A stretch of 64,000 nt of DNA from Bacillaceae bacterium JMAK1. Its GTDB lineage: Bacteria > Bacillota > Bacilli > Bacillales > Marinococcaceae. A program made the translations under genes and the position numbers. Below are positions 54,293-62,419 of this stretch, piece by piece; position 1 is the first letter of the stretch; each line of letters begins with the position of its first letter. Below the pieces are notes generated by a model. That model saw nothing but the letters and a program-made list of their open reading frames with translations. It was not told the DNA's origin and did not search any database. The stretch is taken from assembly GCA_012970285.1 (NCBI GenBank), contig JIBW01000006.1, positions 1-64,000 on the forward strand, in the 5' to 3' direction.

Positions 54293-55939
54293 TTACGATT
54301 TTTGTTCCTGACTTTTGGCAATCGCTCGTTCACGCAATTTATATTTCTGAATTTTTCCGGATGCAGTCATCGGATACTCGTCAACAAAGTACACATCTCT
54401 TGGCACTTTAAACGGAGAAATCTTGTTATAGCAATAGCTTCTTAAATCGTCTTCAGTAAGTGATGTATGCGGTTTCAGAAGAATCCATGCCGATACTGCT
54501 TCACCATATTTCTCATCAGGCACTCCAACGACTTGAACGTCTTGAATTGCAGAGTGTGTGTACAAAAATTCTTCAATCTCCTTCGGATAGATATTCTCTC
54601 CACCACGAATAATCATATCTTTTAGGCGACCGGTAATTTTACAATACCCATCATCATCCATTACTGCTAAGTCACCGGTATGAAGCCAACCGTCTGGTTG
54701 TAACACCGCATCCGTTGCCTCTTGATTGTTGTAATACCCTCTCATAACATGATACCCGCGAGTACAAAACTCACCTTGTTCTCCACGTGACACTTCTTTA
54801 TCTGTCCCAGGTTGAACAATTTTCACTTCAACATTTGCTAGTGCCCGACCAACACTCTCAACACGTAAATGTAGCGGATCGTCCACTTGCGTTTGCGTAC
54901 AAACAGGAGAAGCTTCCGTCTGCCCATAAGCGATCGTCATTTCCTTTAGACCCATTTTGCCTACAACGCCTTTCATCACTTCAATCGGACAATTGGATCC
55001 TGCCATAATACCTGTGCGAAGCGTACTCAAATCATATGTCTCAAAACCTTCAACATTCATTTCTGCAATGAACATCGTTGGTACCCCATGTAAGGCTGTA
55101 CATTTCTCCTTCTCCACCGTTTGCAAAACCACTTTAGGGTCGAACTCTTGAATTGGCACCATCGTTGCTCCCGTTGTCACACATGCGATCGTACTCATCA
55201 CACAACCAAAGCAATGAAAAAATGGTACTGGAATACAAAGACGGTCTTCAATCCCTAACTGCATACGGTTTGCAACATTATACCCGTTGTTAACGATATT
55301 ACGATGAGTCAACATAACGCCTTTTGGAAACCCCGTCGTCCCAGACGTGTACTGCATGTTGATGACTTCATCAGGTTGTAGTGTATCCATTCGTTGTTGC
55401 AGCTCATCGTCGGTCACCGTAGTTGCTTGCTCTAATAAATCCGCCCAGTTATACATTCCTGGATACCGCTCTTCACCAAGGTAGATCACTCGCCTTAAAT
55501 GTGGCAACGTTTCAGAATACAACTCACCTGGAACGGATGTTTTTAGCTCTGGAACAATTTCATACAACGTATCAATATAAGACGTTCCTTTGTATTCATC
55601 CATTAAGAGTAACGTCGTTGTATCCGATTGCTCTAATAAATAGCGAAGTTCAGCAGAGCGATAATTCGTATTGACCGTAACTAACACAGCGCCTACTTTG
55701 GCAGACGCAAATTGCGTACTGACCCATTCTGGAATATTAGAAGCCCAGATGGACATATGTTCACCCTTCTCGACCCCGAGACTCATAAGCCCCTTCGCCA
55801 CAGTTCGACAATGTGCTTCAAATTGTGAATACGTATAGCGTAATCCTCGGTCGCTATAAACGAGTGCTTCTCGATTCGGTTGTTCGCTTGCTGTGTCTGT
55901 AAGAATCTGACCGAGTGTTCGCTCAATTAATTCAACCAT
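54293..55939 (-). CDS. long-chain fatty-acid--CoA ligase / AMP-binding acyl-CoA synthetase
   Basis: A 548-residue ANL-family enzyme. The AMP/phosphate loop is MQYTSGTTGFPKGVMLTHRN, A5 YGQTEASP, A7 GWLHTGDLAVMDDDGY, A8 hinge GRLKDMIIRGGENIYPKEIE and the catalytic A10 lysine in TASGKIQKYKL. It activates a carboxylic acid as acyl-AMP and then acyl-CoA. The pattern resembles medium/long-chain fatty-acyl-CoA synthetases used in beta-oxidation. The SCP2 gene follows. Chain length preference cannot be deduced. Confidence 0.92.
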   Translation of the reverse strand: MVELIERTLGQILTDTASEQPNREALVYSDRGLRYTYSQFEAHCRTVAKGLMSLGVEKGEHMSIWASNIPEWVSTQFASAKVGAVLVTVNTNYRSAELRYLLEQSDTTTLLLMDEYKGTSYIDTLYEIVPELKTSVPGELYSETLPHLRRVIYLGEERYPGMYNWADLLEQATTVTDDELQQRMDTLQPDEVINMQYTSGTTGFPKGVMLTHRNIVNNGYNVANRMQLGIEDRLCIPVPFFHCFGCVMSTIACVTTGATMVPIQEFDPKVVLQTVEKEKCTALHGVPTMFIAEMNVEGFETYDLSTLRTGIMAGSNCPIEVMKGVVGKMGLKEMTIAYGQTEASPVCTQTQVDDPLHLRVESVGRALANVEVKIVQPGTDKEVSRGEQGEFCTRGYHVMRGYYNNQEATDAVLQPDGWLHTGDLAVMDDDGYCKITGRLKDMIIRGGENIYPKEIEEFLYTHSAIQDVQVVGVPDEKYGEAVSAWILLKPHTSLTEDDLRSYCYNKISPFKVPRDVYFVDEYPMTASGKIQKYKLRERAIAKSQEQKS

Positions 55940-56223
55940 TCAGCTTCACGTCCTTTGTAGAGATAGAGTTGTAGTGTACATGTTCTAGAAGAACAGTGTA
56001 TTTCCTTTTAACAATTGCCCTATCACTTGTTAAGAGAAAAGAAGTCATTACGTTGAATGCACATTTATCGATCATCAGGTTCACTGTGAATTGAGGGCAC
56101 AGTAGGCGCTCACGAGTAGAGTAAGGGGAGGTTTCCACATCATTTATCCTGCAAAAATTGTCTTGTTTTAGACTATCAACGATGTTAACTTTCTAATGGA
56201 CTAATTTGGAAGGAGCTTTTAAT

Positions 56224-56406
56224 ATGGATATTAAGTTTATTCTTAAATTGATTTTTGGAACGGTCACTACGGCTTTCCTTTCGTTATATACGCTTTTGTT
56301 TGGCCTTAGTTTTGAACATGTATATATAATTTTACTAAGCATTATCGTAACTATGAGTTTCTTAACTTATAAAGAAATAAAAAAAGATCAGTCAAAATCA
56401 TTATAA
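56224..56406 (+). CDS. small hydrophobic protein (60 aa), unknown
   Basis: A 60-residue protein with two membrane segments (about 4-26 and 30-48) and a charged tail KEIKKDQSKSL. ATG 56224 has an excellent RBS (AAGGAG, spacing 8). It is AT-rich and has no recognisable family. The RBS region TTTGGAAGGAGCTTTT (56205-56220) is perfectly complementary to AAAAGCTCCTTCCAAA at 56483-56498 downstream, so a longer transcript could mask its own ribosome site. This, with the size and hydrophobicity, recalls type I toxin mRNAs, but no antisense RNA is evident. The 285 nt upstream (55940-56223) hold no other gene. Confidence 0.65.
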   Translation: MDIKFILKLIFGTVTTAFLSLYTLLFGLSFEHVYIILLSIIVTMSFLTYKEIKKDQSKSL

Positions 56407-56483
56407 AGAGCGATCACCGAAAAACTATCTAGATTAAACAATGGATATGTATTGTGATGGATGATTATACGTTTTCTGTTAAA

Positions 56484-56526
56484 AAAGCTCCTTCCAAAGT
56501 TACAGATCTACTTTGAAAGGAGCTTT
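56484..56526 (-). terminator. terminator of the amidase gene
   Basis: AAAGCTCCTTCCAAAGT (56484-56500) pairs with ACTTTGAAAGGAGCTTT (56510-56526) with one mismatch. On the minus strand six T residues follow. The plus-strand gene at 56224 reads into it from the other side. Confidence 0.85.
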
Positions 56527-56533
56527 ACTCATG

Positions 56534-57070
56534 TTAAATCGTTAACCCGAAGATTTCAGCAATTCCTCGCGCATGTCCGAGTGCAATGGATTGTAAAAAC
56601 GCATCATCGGTTAACCGTTCCGCATCACTTGCTGTATCGATAAACATGTTCTCAGTAAGAATTGCTGGCATAATTGTTTCTCTTAAAACAGCAAAGTTTG
56701 CCGCTTTCTCACCGCGATCCGTGACATCAATTTCTTGTATGATCGCTTGGTGAACCGTCGTTTGATACGTGGCCGTCTCGGTCGGCGCTGACGTATAGAT
56801 AAACGATTCAAAGCCTGTTCCTCCACCGGCATTCACGTGAATCGAAACAAAATAATCCGCACCAAAGTCATTAGCAAGTTGCGCTCGTGCCGATAGTCCA
56901 ACATCACTGTCATCACTTCTCGACAACTGCACCTCTACATTTGCATCAGCTTCTAGCAAAGCTCGAAGTCGTAACGACAAATCTAACGTAATATTCTTCT
57001 CTTCTAAACCGTTCGCAACCGCTCCAGGATCATTCCCACCATGACCCGGATCAATAAAAATTCGAACCAT
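56534..57070 (-). CDS. N-acetylmuramoyl-L-alanine amidase (Amidase_3), catalytic domain only
   Basis: A 178-residue zinc amidase. The first His is in FIDPGHGGNDPGA, Glu in LEEKNITLDL, the second His in FVSIHVNAGGGTGFE, and the catalytic Glu in PAILTENMFI. It cleaves the bond between MurNAc and L-Ala in peptidoglycan. It has no signal peptide and no SPOR or other wall-binding domain, so it is like the core of mother-cell or phage-type lytic amidases rather than a secreted autolysin. ATG 57070 after GAAGGGAG; the longer frame lacks an RBS. Confidence 0.9.
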   Translation of the reverse strand: MVRIFIDPGHGGNDPGAVANGLEEKNITLDLSLRLRALLEADANVEVQLSRSDDSDVGLSARAQLANDFGADYFVSIHVNAGGGTGFESFIYTSAPTETATYQTTVHQAIIQEIDVTDRGEKAANFAVLRETIMPAILTENMFIDTASDAERLTDDAFLQSIALGHARGIAEIFGLTI

Positions 57071-57142
57071 TTGATCATCTCCCTTCAGTATATAAAGAGA
57101 GAAATCCACACCCATTTACAACGTATCAATAAGAAAAAGGCA

Positions 57143-57994
57143 CTAGTCTTCTTCTTTTGTCCCTACTGGATTGTCATTAAACGAGGACCATTCACTCCAA
57201 CTACCAGGGTATAACTTAACATTATCGATTCCAGCTTGGCGCATTCCAATTACGTTCGCCGTAGCAGACACTCCAGAACCACAATAGACGATGACTTCCT
57301 TCTTCTCTTTCAGCGATTTATAAATATCTTGCAATTGCTCTTTGCTCTTCCACTTTCCTGCGTCGGTAATGTTTTCTTTCCAAAAAAGGTTCAGCGCACC
57401 AGGAATATGCCCAGCTTGTTGATCTAGTGGCTCCACCTTGCCTGCAAACCGTTCAAACGCTCTTGCGTCGACAAGACAAACGTCTTCGACGTCTTTTTTC
57501 TGTTTGACTTCTTCCATCGTCGCCACCAGATCAGCTTGAATCGATGGTGTGAACGAGACAGGTTCAAGCTCTGGCTTTGTTGCTGTCACAGGATAACCTT
57601 GATCTTTCCAAGCAGAATAATTCTCATCAAGAATTGACACACGTTGTTGACCAACGTACTGAAGTAGCCACCACAATCTTCCTGCCATTGAACCGTTCTG
57701 ATCATCATATACGATGACATGTTTCTCCTCGTTAATACCAGAACGCTCGAGAAGTTGAACAAATGATAAAACATCCGGTAATGGATGTCTGCCACCTTCT
57801 TGTTTAGACTTCGTCGCGTCTGATAGATCCTTTTTAAGATCGAAATGAATTGCTCCTGGAATATGATCAACCTTATACTCTGCTCGGCCCTTGGCTTCAT
57901 CCATTAAATCGAACCTCGCATCTGCAATTACGATTCGACTATCATACAAGTGTTCATGTAACCATTCTTTCGTCACGATGTCCTGTGTCTTCAT
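57143..57994 (-). CDS. thiosulfate/3-mercaptopyruvate sulfurtransferase (tandem rhodanese)
   Basis: A 283-residue protein of two rhodanese domains. The N-terminal one (about 5-130) is structural, with DARFDL and VIVYDDQNGSMAGRLWWLL. The C-terminal one (about 155-275) carries the active Cys in VIVYCGSGVSATANV. The CGSGV loop is the type seen in mercaptopyruvate sulfurtransferases, while thiosulfate-specific enzymes have a basic loop. It moves sulfane sulfur in sulfide and cysteine metabolism. Single gene. Confidence 0.9.
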   Translation of the reverse strand: MKTQDIVTKEWLHEHLYDSRIVIADARFDLMDEAKGRAEYKVDHIPGAIHFDLKKDLSDATKSKQEGGRHPLPDVLSFVQLLERSGINEEKHVIVYDDQNGSMAGRLWWLLQYVGQQRVSILDENYSAWKDQGYPVTATKPELEPVSFTPSIQADLVATMEEVKQKKDVEDVCLVDARAFERFAGKVEPLDQQAGHIPGALNLFWKENITDAGKWKSKEQLQDIYKSLKEKKEVIVYCGSGVSATANVIGMRQAGIDNVKLYPGSWSEWSSFNDNPVGTKEED

Positions 57995-58060
57995 TAACGA
58001 TCCCTCTTTTTAAATTTAGTTACTGTATATAAAAATACACTACCCGTTTAAAGGCAGTGC

Positions 58061-58264
58061 TTAAGCTTCATCCTTGAAGTTATTTTGTAAAATCAATCCA
58101 CTAAAACTTACACCAGCAGCAATAAGAATAACAATGATTAAACTCCAATGTGCCTGTGTGCCGGGAGCCTCAAGCATGGAAAAGAATGCGATTGCTACTG
58201 CTACTGCACCGAGACCCATGCCAGACATATACAGTCGTTCGCCGATTCTGCGCAGTGTGAACAC
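58061..58264 (-). CDS. small membrane protein (67 aa), unknown
   Basis: A 67-residue frame with two membrane segments (about 14-32 and 40-60) and a short charged tail. The start is uncertain: AGAGGGG lies directly against GTG 58264, and a CTG at 58255 would have the better spacing. ATG 58228 is a further option. I recognise no family. It is divergent from the Xaa-Pro peptidase gene. Confidence 0.55.
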   Translation of the reverse strand: MFTLRRIGERLYMSGMGLGAVAVAIAFFSMLEAPGTQAHWSLIIVILIAAGVSFSGLILQNNFKDEA

Positions 58265-58368
58265 CCCTCTTTATTATCTAACTTTTCAATCTTTTTTGCA
58301 AGCATGAACTTGCTGAAAGTTCTTGTTTTTAGTACGCTTAAAGAAAATAAAAGAGAAGGTGACAGAAT

Positions 58369-59442
58369 TTGCAAACTCGACTACAACAACTTGAAACCTT
58401 TGCACAACAACAAAACGTAGACGCTGTACTCGTTACATCAACAGCCAACGTCTTTTACTTAACTGGTTTTTACTGCGATCCGAAAGAACGGTTTTTAGGA
58501 TTACTTCTTTTCTCTGACGCTCGAAAGCCAATGATCATTTGTCCAAATATGGAGATGAACTTAGCAAGAGCTGCAGGGTGGACAGAGGATATTAACGGTT
58601 ATGATGATACTGAAAATCCATTTGATAAGTTCCCATCACTTTCGTCTTTAGCCATTGAAGAAGAACACGTCACCGTCGCTCGCTTACGTAAACTTACAAA
58701 TACGCATAAAAACATCCAAACGACGTCGATTGACAACGAGTTGCTTGGCATGCGCCTCCAAAAGAACGAAGAAGAAATCGAACTGTTACAAAAAGCCGCT
58801 CATTATGCTGACAAAGCAGTAGAATTCGGTGTTTCCGCCCTTAAAGAAGGTGTCACAGAACTTGAAATTATCCAAGCCATTGAATCAGGGTTAAAACAAG
58901 AAGGCATCTCAAAAATGAGCTTTGACCCTGTTGTCTTGTTCGGCAAGAACGCAGCCGATCCGCACGGAAGTCCAGGTACAACCACCTTAAAACGTGGCGA
59001 TGCAGTCTTAATGGACCTTGGTGTTTATTATAAAGGATATGCTTCTGACATTACCCGAACGGTCTTCTTTGGTGAACCATCGAAAGCACATCAAGAAGTC
59101 TACGAAACGGTTCTTGCCGCAAACGTTGCTGGTATTAACGCGTGCCTAGTCGATGCACCCATTCAAGACACTGATCACGCCGCTCGCTCACTCATTACAG
59201 AAGCAGGTTATGGCGAGTATTTCACCCATCGACTCGGCCACGGGCTCGGTATTGAAGTACACGAAGAACCTTCCATGCATGGAAAGAACAGCGAACTTCT
59301 ACAAGAAGGAATGGCGCTAACCGTTGAGCCTGGTATTTACTTACGAGAAGATATTGGCGTACGCATCGAAGACGACATTATCGTCACAAATAATGGCCCG
59401 CTCGTTCTTACACAATACCCAAAAAGCTTACAAATCGTATAA
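58369..59442 (+). CDS. Xaa-Pro peptidase (M24B family)
   Basis: A 357-residue protein with a creatinase-like N-terminal domain (about 1-125) and a pita-bread M24 domain. The metal ligands are the two Asp in MDLGVYYKGYASDITRT, His in HRLGHGLGIEVHEEP, Glu in TVEPGIYL and Glu in VRIEDDIIV. It removes or cleaves peptides with proline in the second position. TTG start 58369 with GAAGGTGA upstream. Similar to YqhT/YkvY of Bacillus. Confidence 0.92.
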   Translation: MQTRLQQLETFAQQQNVDAVLVTSTANVFYLTGFYCDPKERFLGLLLFSDARKPMIICPNMEMNLARAAGWTEDINGYDDTENPFDKFPSLSSLAIEEEHVTVARLRKLTNTHKNIQTTSIDNELLGMRLQKNEEEIELLQKAAHYADKAVEFGVSALKEGVTELEIIQAIESGLKQEGISKMSFDPVVLFGKNAADPHGSPGTTTLKRGDAVLMDLGVYYKGYASDITRTVFFGEPSKAHQEVYETVLAANVAGINACLVDAPIQDTDHAARSLITEAGYGEYFTHRLGHGLGIEVHEEPSMHGKNSELLQEGMALTVEPGIYLREDIGVRIEDDIIVTNNGPLVLTQYPKSLQIV

Positions 59443-59458
59443 ATAGAGCCTTACGATG

Positions 59459-59496
59459 CTCCGTCCAATGTAGAGACTTCATCACGTTGGACGGAG
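59459..59496 (+). terminator. terminator of the Xaa-Pro peptidase gene
   Basis: CTCCGTCCAA (59459-59468) and TTGGACGGAG (59487-59496) form a 10-bp stem with an 18-nt loop, followed by TTATTTGTT. Confidence 0.7.
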
Positions 59497-59521
59497 TTAT
59501 TTGTTGGGCGAACTTAAAGCT

Positions 59522-59582
59522 AGGTTAAATAACCTTTTTGTCATGATTCAAAAAGGCATAACTCATTACGAGTTATGCCTTT
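59522..59582. terminator. two further hairpins between convergent genes
   Basis: AGGTTA/TAACCT at about 59522-59535 is followed by five T (plus strand). AAAGGCATAACTC (59552-59564) with GAGTTATGCCTTT (59570-59582) is a perfect 13-bp stem with a 5-nt loop. They back up termination for the flanking genes. Confidence 0.7.
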
Positions 59583-59646
59583 AACCAAGTACAACATTCT
59601 GTCTTATCGAAACCCCAACTGTTTTAAACGACACGTTCAAGTTCGC

Positions 59647-60189
59647 TTAGCTTTTAACCGCTGCAGGCAAAAAGAACGCACGTAACTCTTGCCAATTGTC
59701 TACTCGCTTAAACCTTGAATCGTTGACATTGTGAAACGCCGTGTACATAATACTTTCGCCAGAGAACGACTCAAGTTTATCCGGGTGGTCGTCAACGAGG
59801 TAGTCTGCGTGAATAATGCTCTTATCGCCACAGAAGACGAAATTTTGCGGATTTAAAAATGGGAAGTGTTCGCGAAGCCAATAAAATTTCTCCGAAAACG
59901 AAGTTGGGACTTCCATTGCAGCAGTCGCAATAAAAATCTCGTAATGCTCATGGAGCTCTTTCATCACATCAATGGCATCAGGCATTACTTCTAGTGATGC
60001 AAAGAAACCTGGCTCTTGTAAAATTTCATAGATTTCTTTCGTATGATGCGGACGAAGCGCTCGTAGTTTTTGTGCTTTTAAATCATGAACAGTCAACGTG
60101 TCTTCAAAACGCTCATTGTAGCGATCGAGAAGTTCAGAAATGAGATCGGCCATAACCTCATCCATATCAAAGGCTATTCTTTGTTTCAT
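59647..60189 (-). CDS. 5'(3')-deoxyribonucleotidase family HAD phosphatase
   Basis: A 180-residue HAD enzyme of the NT5C type. Motif I is FDMDEVMADL, motif II IFIATAAMEVPTS, and the C-terminal block is FCGDKSIIHADYLVDDHPDKL with the motif IV Asp pair (cited in part as HADYLVDDHPDKL). It dephosphorylates (deoxy)ribonucleoside monophosphates. ATG 60189 after GGAGGG; the in-frame GTG 60198 lies inside the RBS. Confidence 0.88.
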   Translation of the reverse strand: MKQRIAFDMDEVMADLISELLDRYNERFEDTLTVHDLKAQKLRALRPHHTKEIYEILQEPGFFASLEVMPDAIDVMKELHEHYEIFIATAAMEVPTSFSEKFYWLREHFPFLNPQNFVFCGDKSIIHADYLVDDHPDKLESFSGESIMYTAFHNVNDSRFKRVDNWQELRAFFLPAAVKS

Positions 60190-60282
60190 CTTTATCACCC
60201 TCCGTTATCTTCTATTGTATCTGATCTTCTTTAACAGTTATATTAATTGGTTCAATGTTTAGTTGTTCTTAACAACATTTAC

Positions 60283-60323
60283 AAAAAAAGAAAGCTCCGA
60301 CCGAACACTCGGTAGGAACTTTC
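60283..60323 (-). terminator. terminator of the Fur-promoter transcript
   Basis: On the minus strand GAAAG-TCC-ACCGA pairs with TCGGT-GGA-CTTTC around a GTGT loop (three internal mismatches), followed by seven T (60289-60283). Confidence 0.8.
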
Positions 60324-60339
60324 ATTACGTATACAGTCA

Positions 60340-60432
60340 TCACGAAGATGTACTGTGTTCATTCAAGTCATCACGATGCATTATGAATAGCAATTCCTTG
60401 AAGCCAATGAGCTCCAAAACCATACTAAACAT
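60340..60432 (-). CDS. possible 30-aa peptide (doubtful)
   Basis: The only frame of note in the short Fur-controlled transcript begins MFSMVLELIGF and continues KELLFIMHRDD, with a hydrophobic first half and a polar Ser-rich end. There is no Shine-Dalgarno ahead of ATG 60432 or of the internal ATG. It is listed so that conservation can be tested, and a non-coding role for the RNA is at least as likely. Confidence 0.25.
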   Translation of the reverse strand: MFSMVLELIGFKELLFIMHRDDLNEHSTSS

Positions 60433-60478
60433 GTTAGGCAATCATATCAATACAATTAAGTATTCACCCCGTACATCT

Positions 60479-60507
60479 ATCATATTGAAAATGATTCTCA
60501 ATGTCAA
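60479..60507 (-). promoter_or_regulatory. sigma-A promoter with overlapping Fur box
   Basis: Read on the minus strand, TTGACA (60507-60502) and TATGAT (60484-60479) are exactly 17 bp apart. Between and over them lies ATTGAGAATCATTTTCAAT (60502-60484), a 9-1-9 inverted repeat with a single mismatch and two hits to the TGATAAT-N-ATTATCA Fur consensus (one mismatch in each half). The -35 box overlaps the stop codon of the upstream methyltransferase gene. Strong iron repression is expected. Confidence 0.75.
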
Positions 60508-61355
60508 TTTATTTTCGCGATGAATAGTTCCACATCTACCGTTACGTTCAATCGTTCAAAGCTTTGTAACACTTGTTTTTTTTCATCGGTCGCATCCCAA
60601 GATGCAGGTGTCATATCAATTAAAGCGGGGATATGTTCACGTTTCACTTCAATCTGTTGGTAAACTGAACGCTGTTCCAATACTTCAAACCGTTTTGCGT
60701 AATTCGTCATGGCATCGGCCGTGTCAAGGGATCGCCCTTTTTCACCGTACAATGCATCTCGAAGCTCTTGTAAATACCTCTTTCCAGGAATCGCCTTAAT
60801 AATTACCCCACCAGGCTTTAAGACTCTTGTAAACTCACGACTATTAAGTGGTGAAAAAATATTAAGTACGACGTCAATCGACTCGGTTGCGATTGGTAAT
60901 TCTTCTACATTTGCGACCGTCCATAACAGACGATCCATTTGAGTCGTCGCAAGTGCAATTCCTTCTTTGGAAGAGTCCAGCCCTACACCGACGCTCGTTT
61001 GGAATTTCTCAACAATCTGTCTTAAATGGCTTCCTTCGCCACAACCAATATCAAGAATACTTAGCTCTTCTTCTCCTACATGTGTTGTGATGAGCACTTC
61101 CATCTCATCTAGCACTTGCTGGAACAACCCTAAGTCATAAATGGCACGCCTTGATTGAAACATCTCTTTCGTATAGTCACTGTCCATTGGCTTTTTCAGC
61201 AAATGAATATAGCCTTTTTTGGCAAGATCAAAGGAATGTTGCTTAGGACACACTAAGCTCCTTTCATGCACCTCAACTGCTTCAAAACAAATTGGACAGC
61301 GAAAAAGTCCTGCGTTTTTTTGATAAAGCTCTGCTGCAATGTCTATTTTCTTCAT
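60504..61355 (-). CDS. rlmA: 23S rRNA (guanine-N1)-methyltransferase, RlmA family
   Basis: A 283-residue methyltransferase. The N-terminal zinc-ribbon-like part FRCPICFEAV...LVCPKQHSFDLAKKGY holds the metal ligands typical of RlmA/TlrB. The SAM domain follows with ILDIGCGEGSHL, GLDSSKEGIA, VANVEELPIATESIDVVLNIFSP (cited in part as VANVEELPIA) and LKPGGVIIKAIPG. It methylates N1 of a guanosine in helix 35 of 23S rRNA. A 14-bp palindrome TTCAAACGTTTGAA (61368-61381) lies just upstream of its RBS. Confidence 0.88.
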   Translation of the reverse strand: MKKIDIAAELYQKNAGLFRCPICFEAVEVHERSLVCPKQHSFDLAKKGYIHLLKKPMDSDYTKEMFQSRRAIYDLGLFQQVLDEMEVLITTHVGEEELSILDIGCGEGSHLRQIVEKFQTSVGVGLDSSKEGIALATTQMDRLLWTVANVEELPIATESIDVVLNIFSPLNSREFTRVLKPGGVIIKAIPGKRYLQELRDALYGEKGRSLDTADAMTNYAKRFEVLEQRSVYQQIEVKREHIPALIDMTPASWDATDEKKQVLQSFERLNVTVDVELFIAKIN

Positions 61356-61414
61356 GATTCACCTTCGTTCAAACGTTTGAATCATCATATCACATGTCTT
61401 TACACATGAAAAAA

Positions 61415-61433
61415 AGCAGAGATCAACTCTGCT
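61415..61433 (-). terminator. terminator downstream of mqnD
   Basis: AGCAGAG (61415-61421) and CTCTGCT (61427-61433) form a 7-bp stem; on the minus strand a run of T residues follows. It probably ends the mqnB-mqnD transcript. The 150 nt between it and the mqnD stop codon hold no visible gene. Confidence 0.78.
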
Positions 61434-61582
61434 CAACGTGTAGAGATCGTCCTGATTTAAGGATTCGATTCGTCTATGTGGGGATTATGCTCGTTTCACC
61501 TTCAATTGTGATGCAAAACCCCAACATATACGCGATTATAGAAGCATCTTGTGGCTTACTCAGCCATTTCAACGTTGTTTTT

Positions 61583-62419
61583 TTAGCGGCTAATTTCACG
61601 TAAATCAGGCTTAGGAACAATCCCTTCGTCCGCTGCCCGAAGGAGCAATTCACGAATGGCTTTGTAGCCATCGTCCCCTAAGTCTTTCGTAAATTCATTC
61701 ACATACAGATTAATGTGTGAACGTGCGACGTCTTCACTCATTTCTTGAGCATGTTCCATGACATAGTCTTTTGAAGAATTAGGGTGTTCAAATGCATAGT
61801 CAACCGACTGACGAATCCAAGACTCAATCTTTTCATGATCAAGGCCTTTCTTCGCAATAATTGCCCCTAATGGAATTGGTGCACCTGTGTCTTCTTCCCA
61901 CCACTCGCCTAAATCGACCAGTTTGTGTAAGCCATATTCTTGGTACGTAAATCGTGCTTCATGAATAACTAAGCCTGCATCAACAGTTCCTTCTTGAACT
62001 GCTGGCATAATGTCATGAAACGGCATGACGACAATTTCTTTTATGTTAGCATCGATTTTCTGACGTGCCCATAATCTGAACAACATATATGCCGTTGAAC
62101 GATCACTTGGCACTGCTACACGCTTCTCGGATAGTGTTTGTGGACTTGTTGCTTCTTTCGTAAGCAGAAGTGGACCACAACCACGCCCAAGTGCTCCTCC
62201 ACTGGACAACAGTTGATACTCGTCTAGGACGTATGGAAGTGCCGCAAAAGAAATTTTCATCACATCATGATCATGAGGATCTCCATCAATCGCCCACGTG
62301 TTCGTCACGTCAATGTCTGCATAGGAGACGTCAAATGTTGGTGTATCTTCTATAAGCTGATGTGTGAGTGCATGAAACACAAACGTATCGTTTGGACATG
62401 GTGAATAGGCAATTTTCAT
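61583..62419 (-). CDS. mqnD: 1,4-dihydroxy-6-naphthoate synthase (MqnD)
   Basis: A 278-residue protein of the MqnA/MqnD family, which has a periplasmic-binding-protein fold. It starts with the MqnD signature IAYSPCPNDTFVFHAL and continues with VMKISFAALPYVLDEY, GCGPLLL and VIHEARFTYQEYGL. It converts cyclic dehypoxanthinyl futalosine to dihydroxynaphthoate in the futalosine route to menaquinone. ATG 62419 follows GGAGGTTG and overlaps the mqnB stop codon (ATGA), so the two are translationally coupled. Confidence 0.93.
   Translation of the reverse strand: MKIAYSPCPNDTFVFHALTHQLIEDTPTFDVSYADIDVTNTWAIDGDPHDHDVMKISFAALPYVLDEYQLLSSGGALGRGCGPLLLTKEATSPQTLSEKRVAVPSDRSTAYMLFRLWARQKIDANIKEIVVMPFHDIMPAVQEGTVDAGLVIHEARFTYQEYGLHKLVDLGEWWEEDTGAPIPLGAIIAKKGLDHEKIESWIRQSVDYAFEHPNSSKDYVMEHAQEMSEDVARSHINLYVNEFTKDLGDDGYKAIRELLLRAADEGIVPKPDLREISR

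Larger units (their letters stand above)
60283..60472 (-). ncRNA. short transcript from a Fur-type promoter (candidate small RNA or peptide mRNA)
   Basis: A consensus-like minus-strand promoter with a Fur box at 60479-60507 would start RNA at about 60472. A clear terminator ends at 60283, giving roughly 190 nt. No gene of normal size fits between. A 30-codon frame (60340-60432) without an RBS is the only candidate peptide. The layout matches that of an iron-repressed small RNA (as FsrA in B. subtilis), but I see no sequence likeness to FsrA. Confidence 0.55.

Noticed and set aside
55932-56138. 68-codon minus-strand frame upstream of the acyl-CoA synthetase
   Set aside because: No RBS, no recognisable features, overlaps the synthetase start in another frame.
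60263-60523. 86-codon plus-strand frame
   Set aside because: Opposite the Fur-controlled transcript, no RBS, crosses both the terminator and the promoter.
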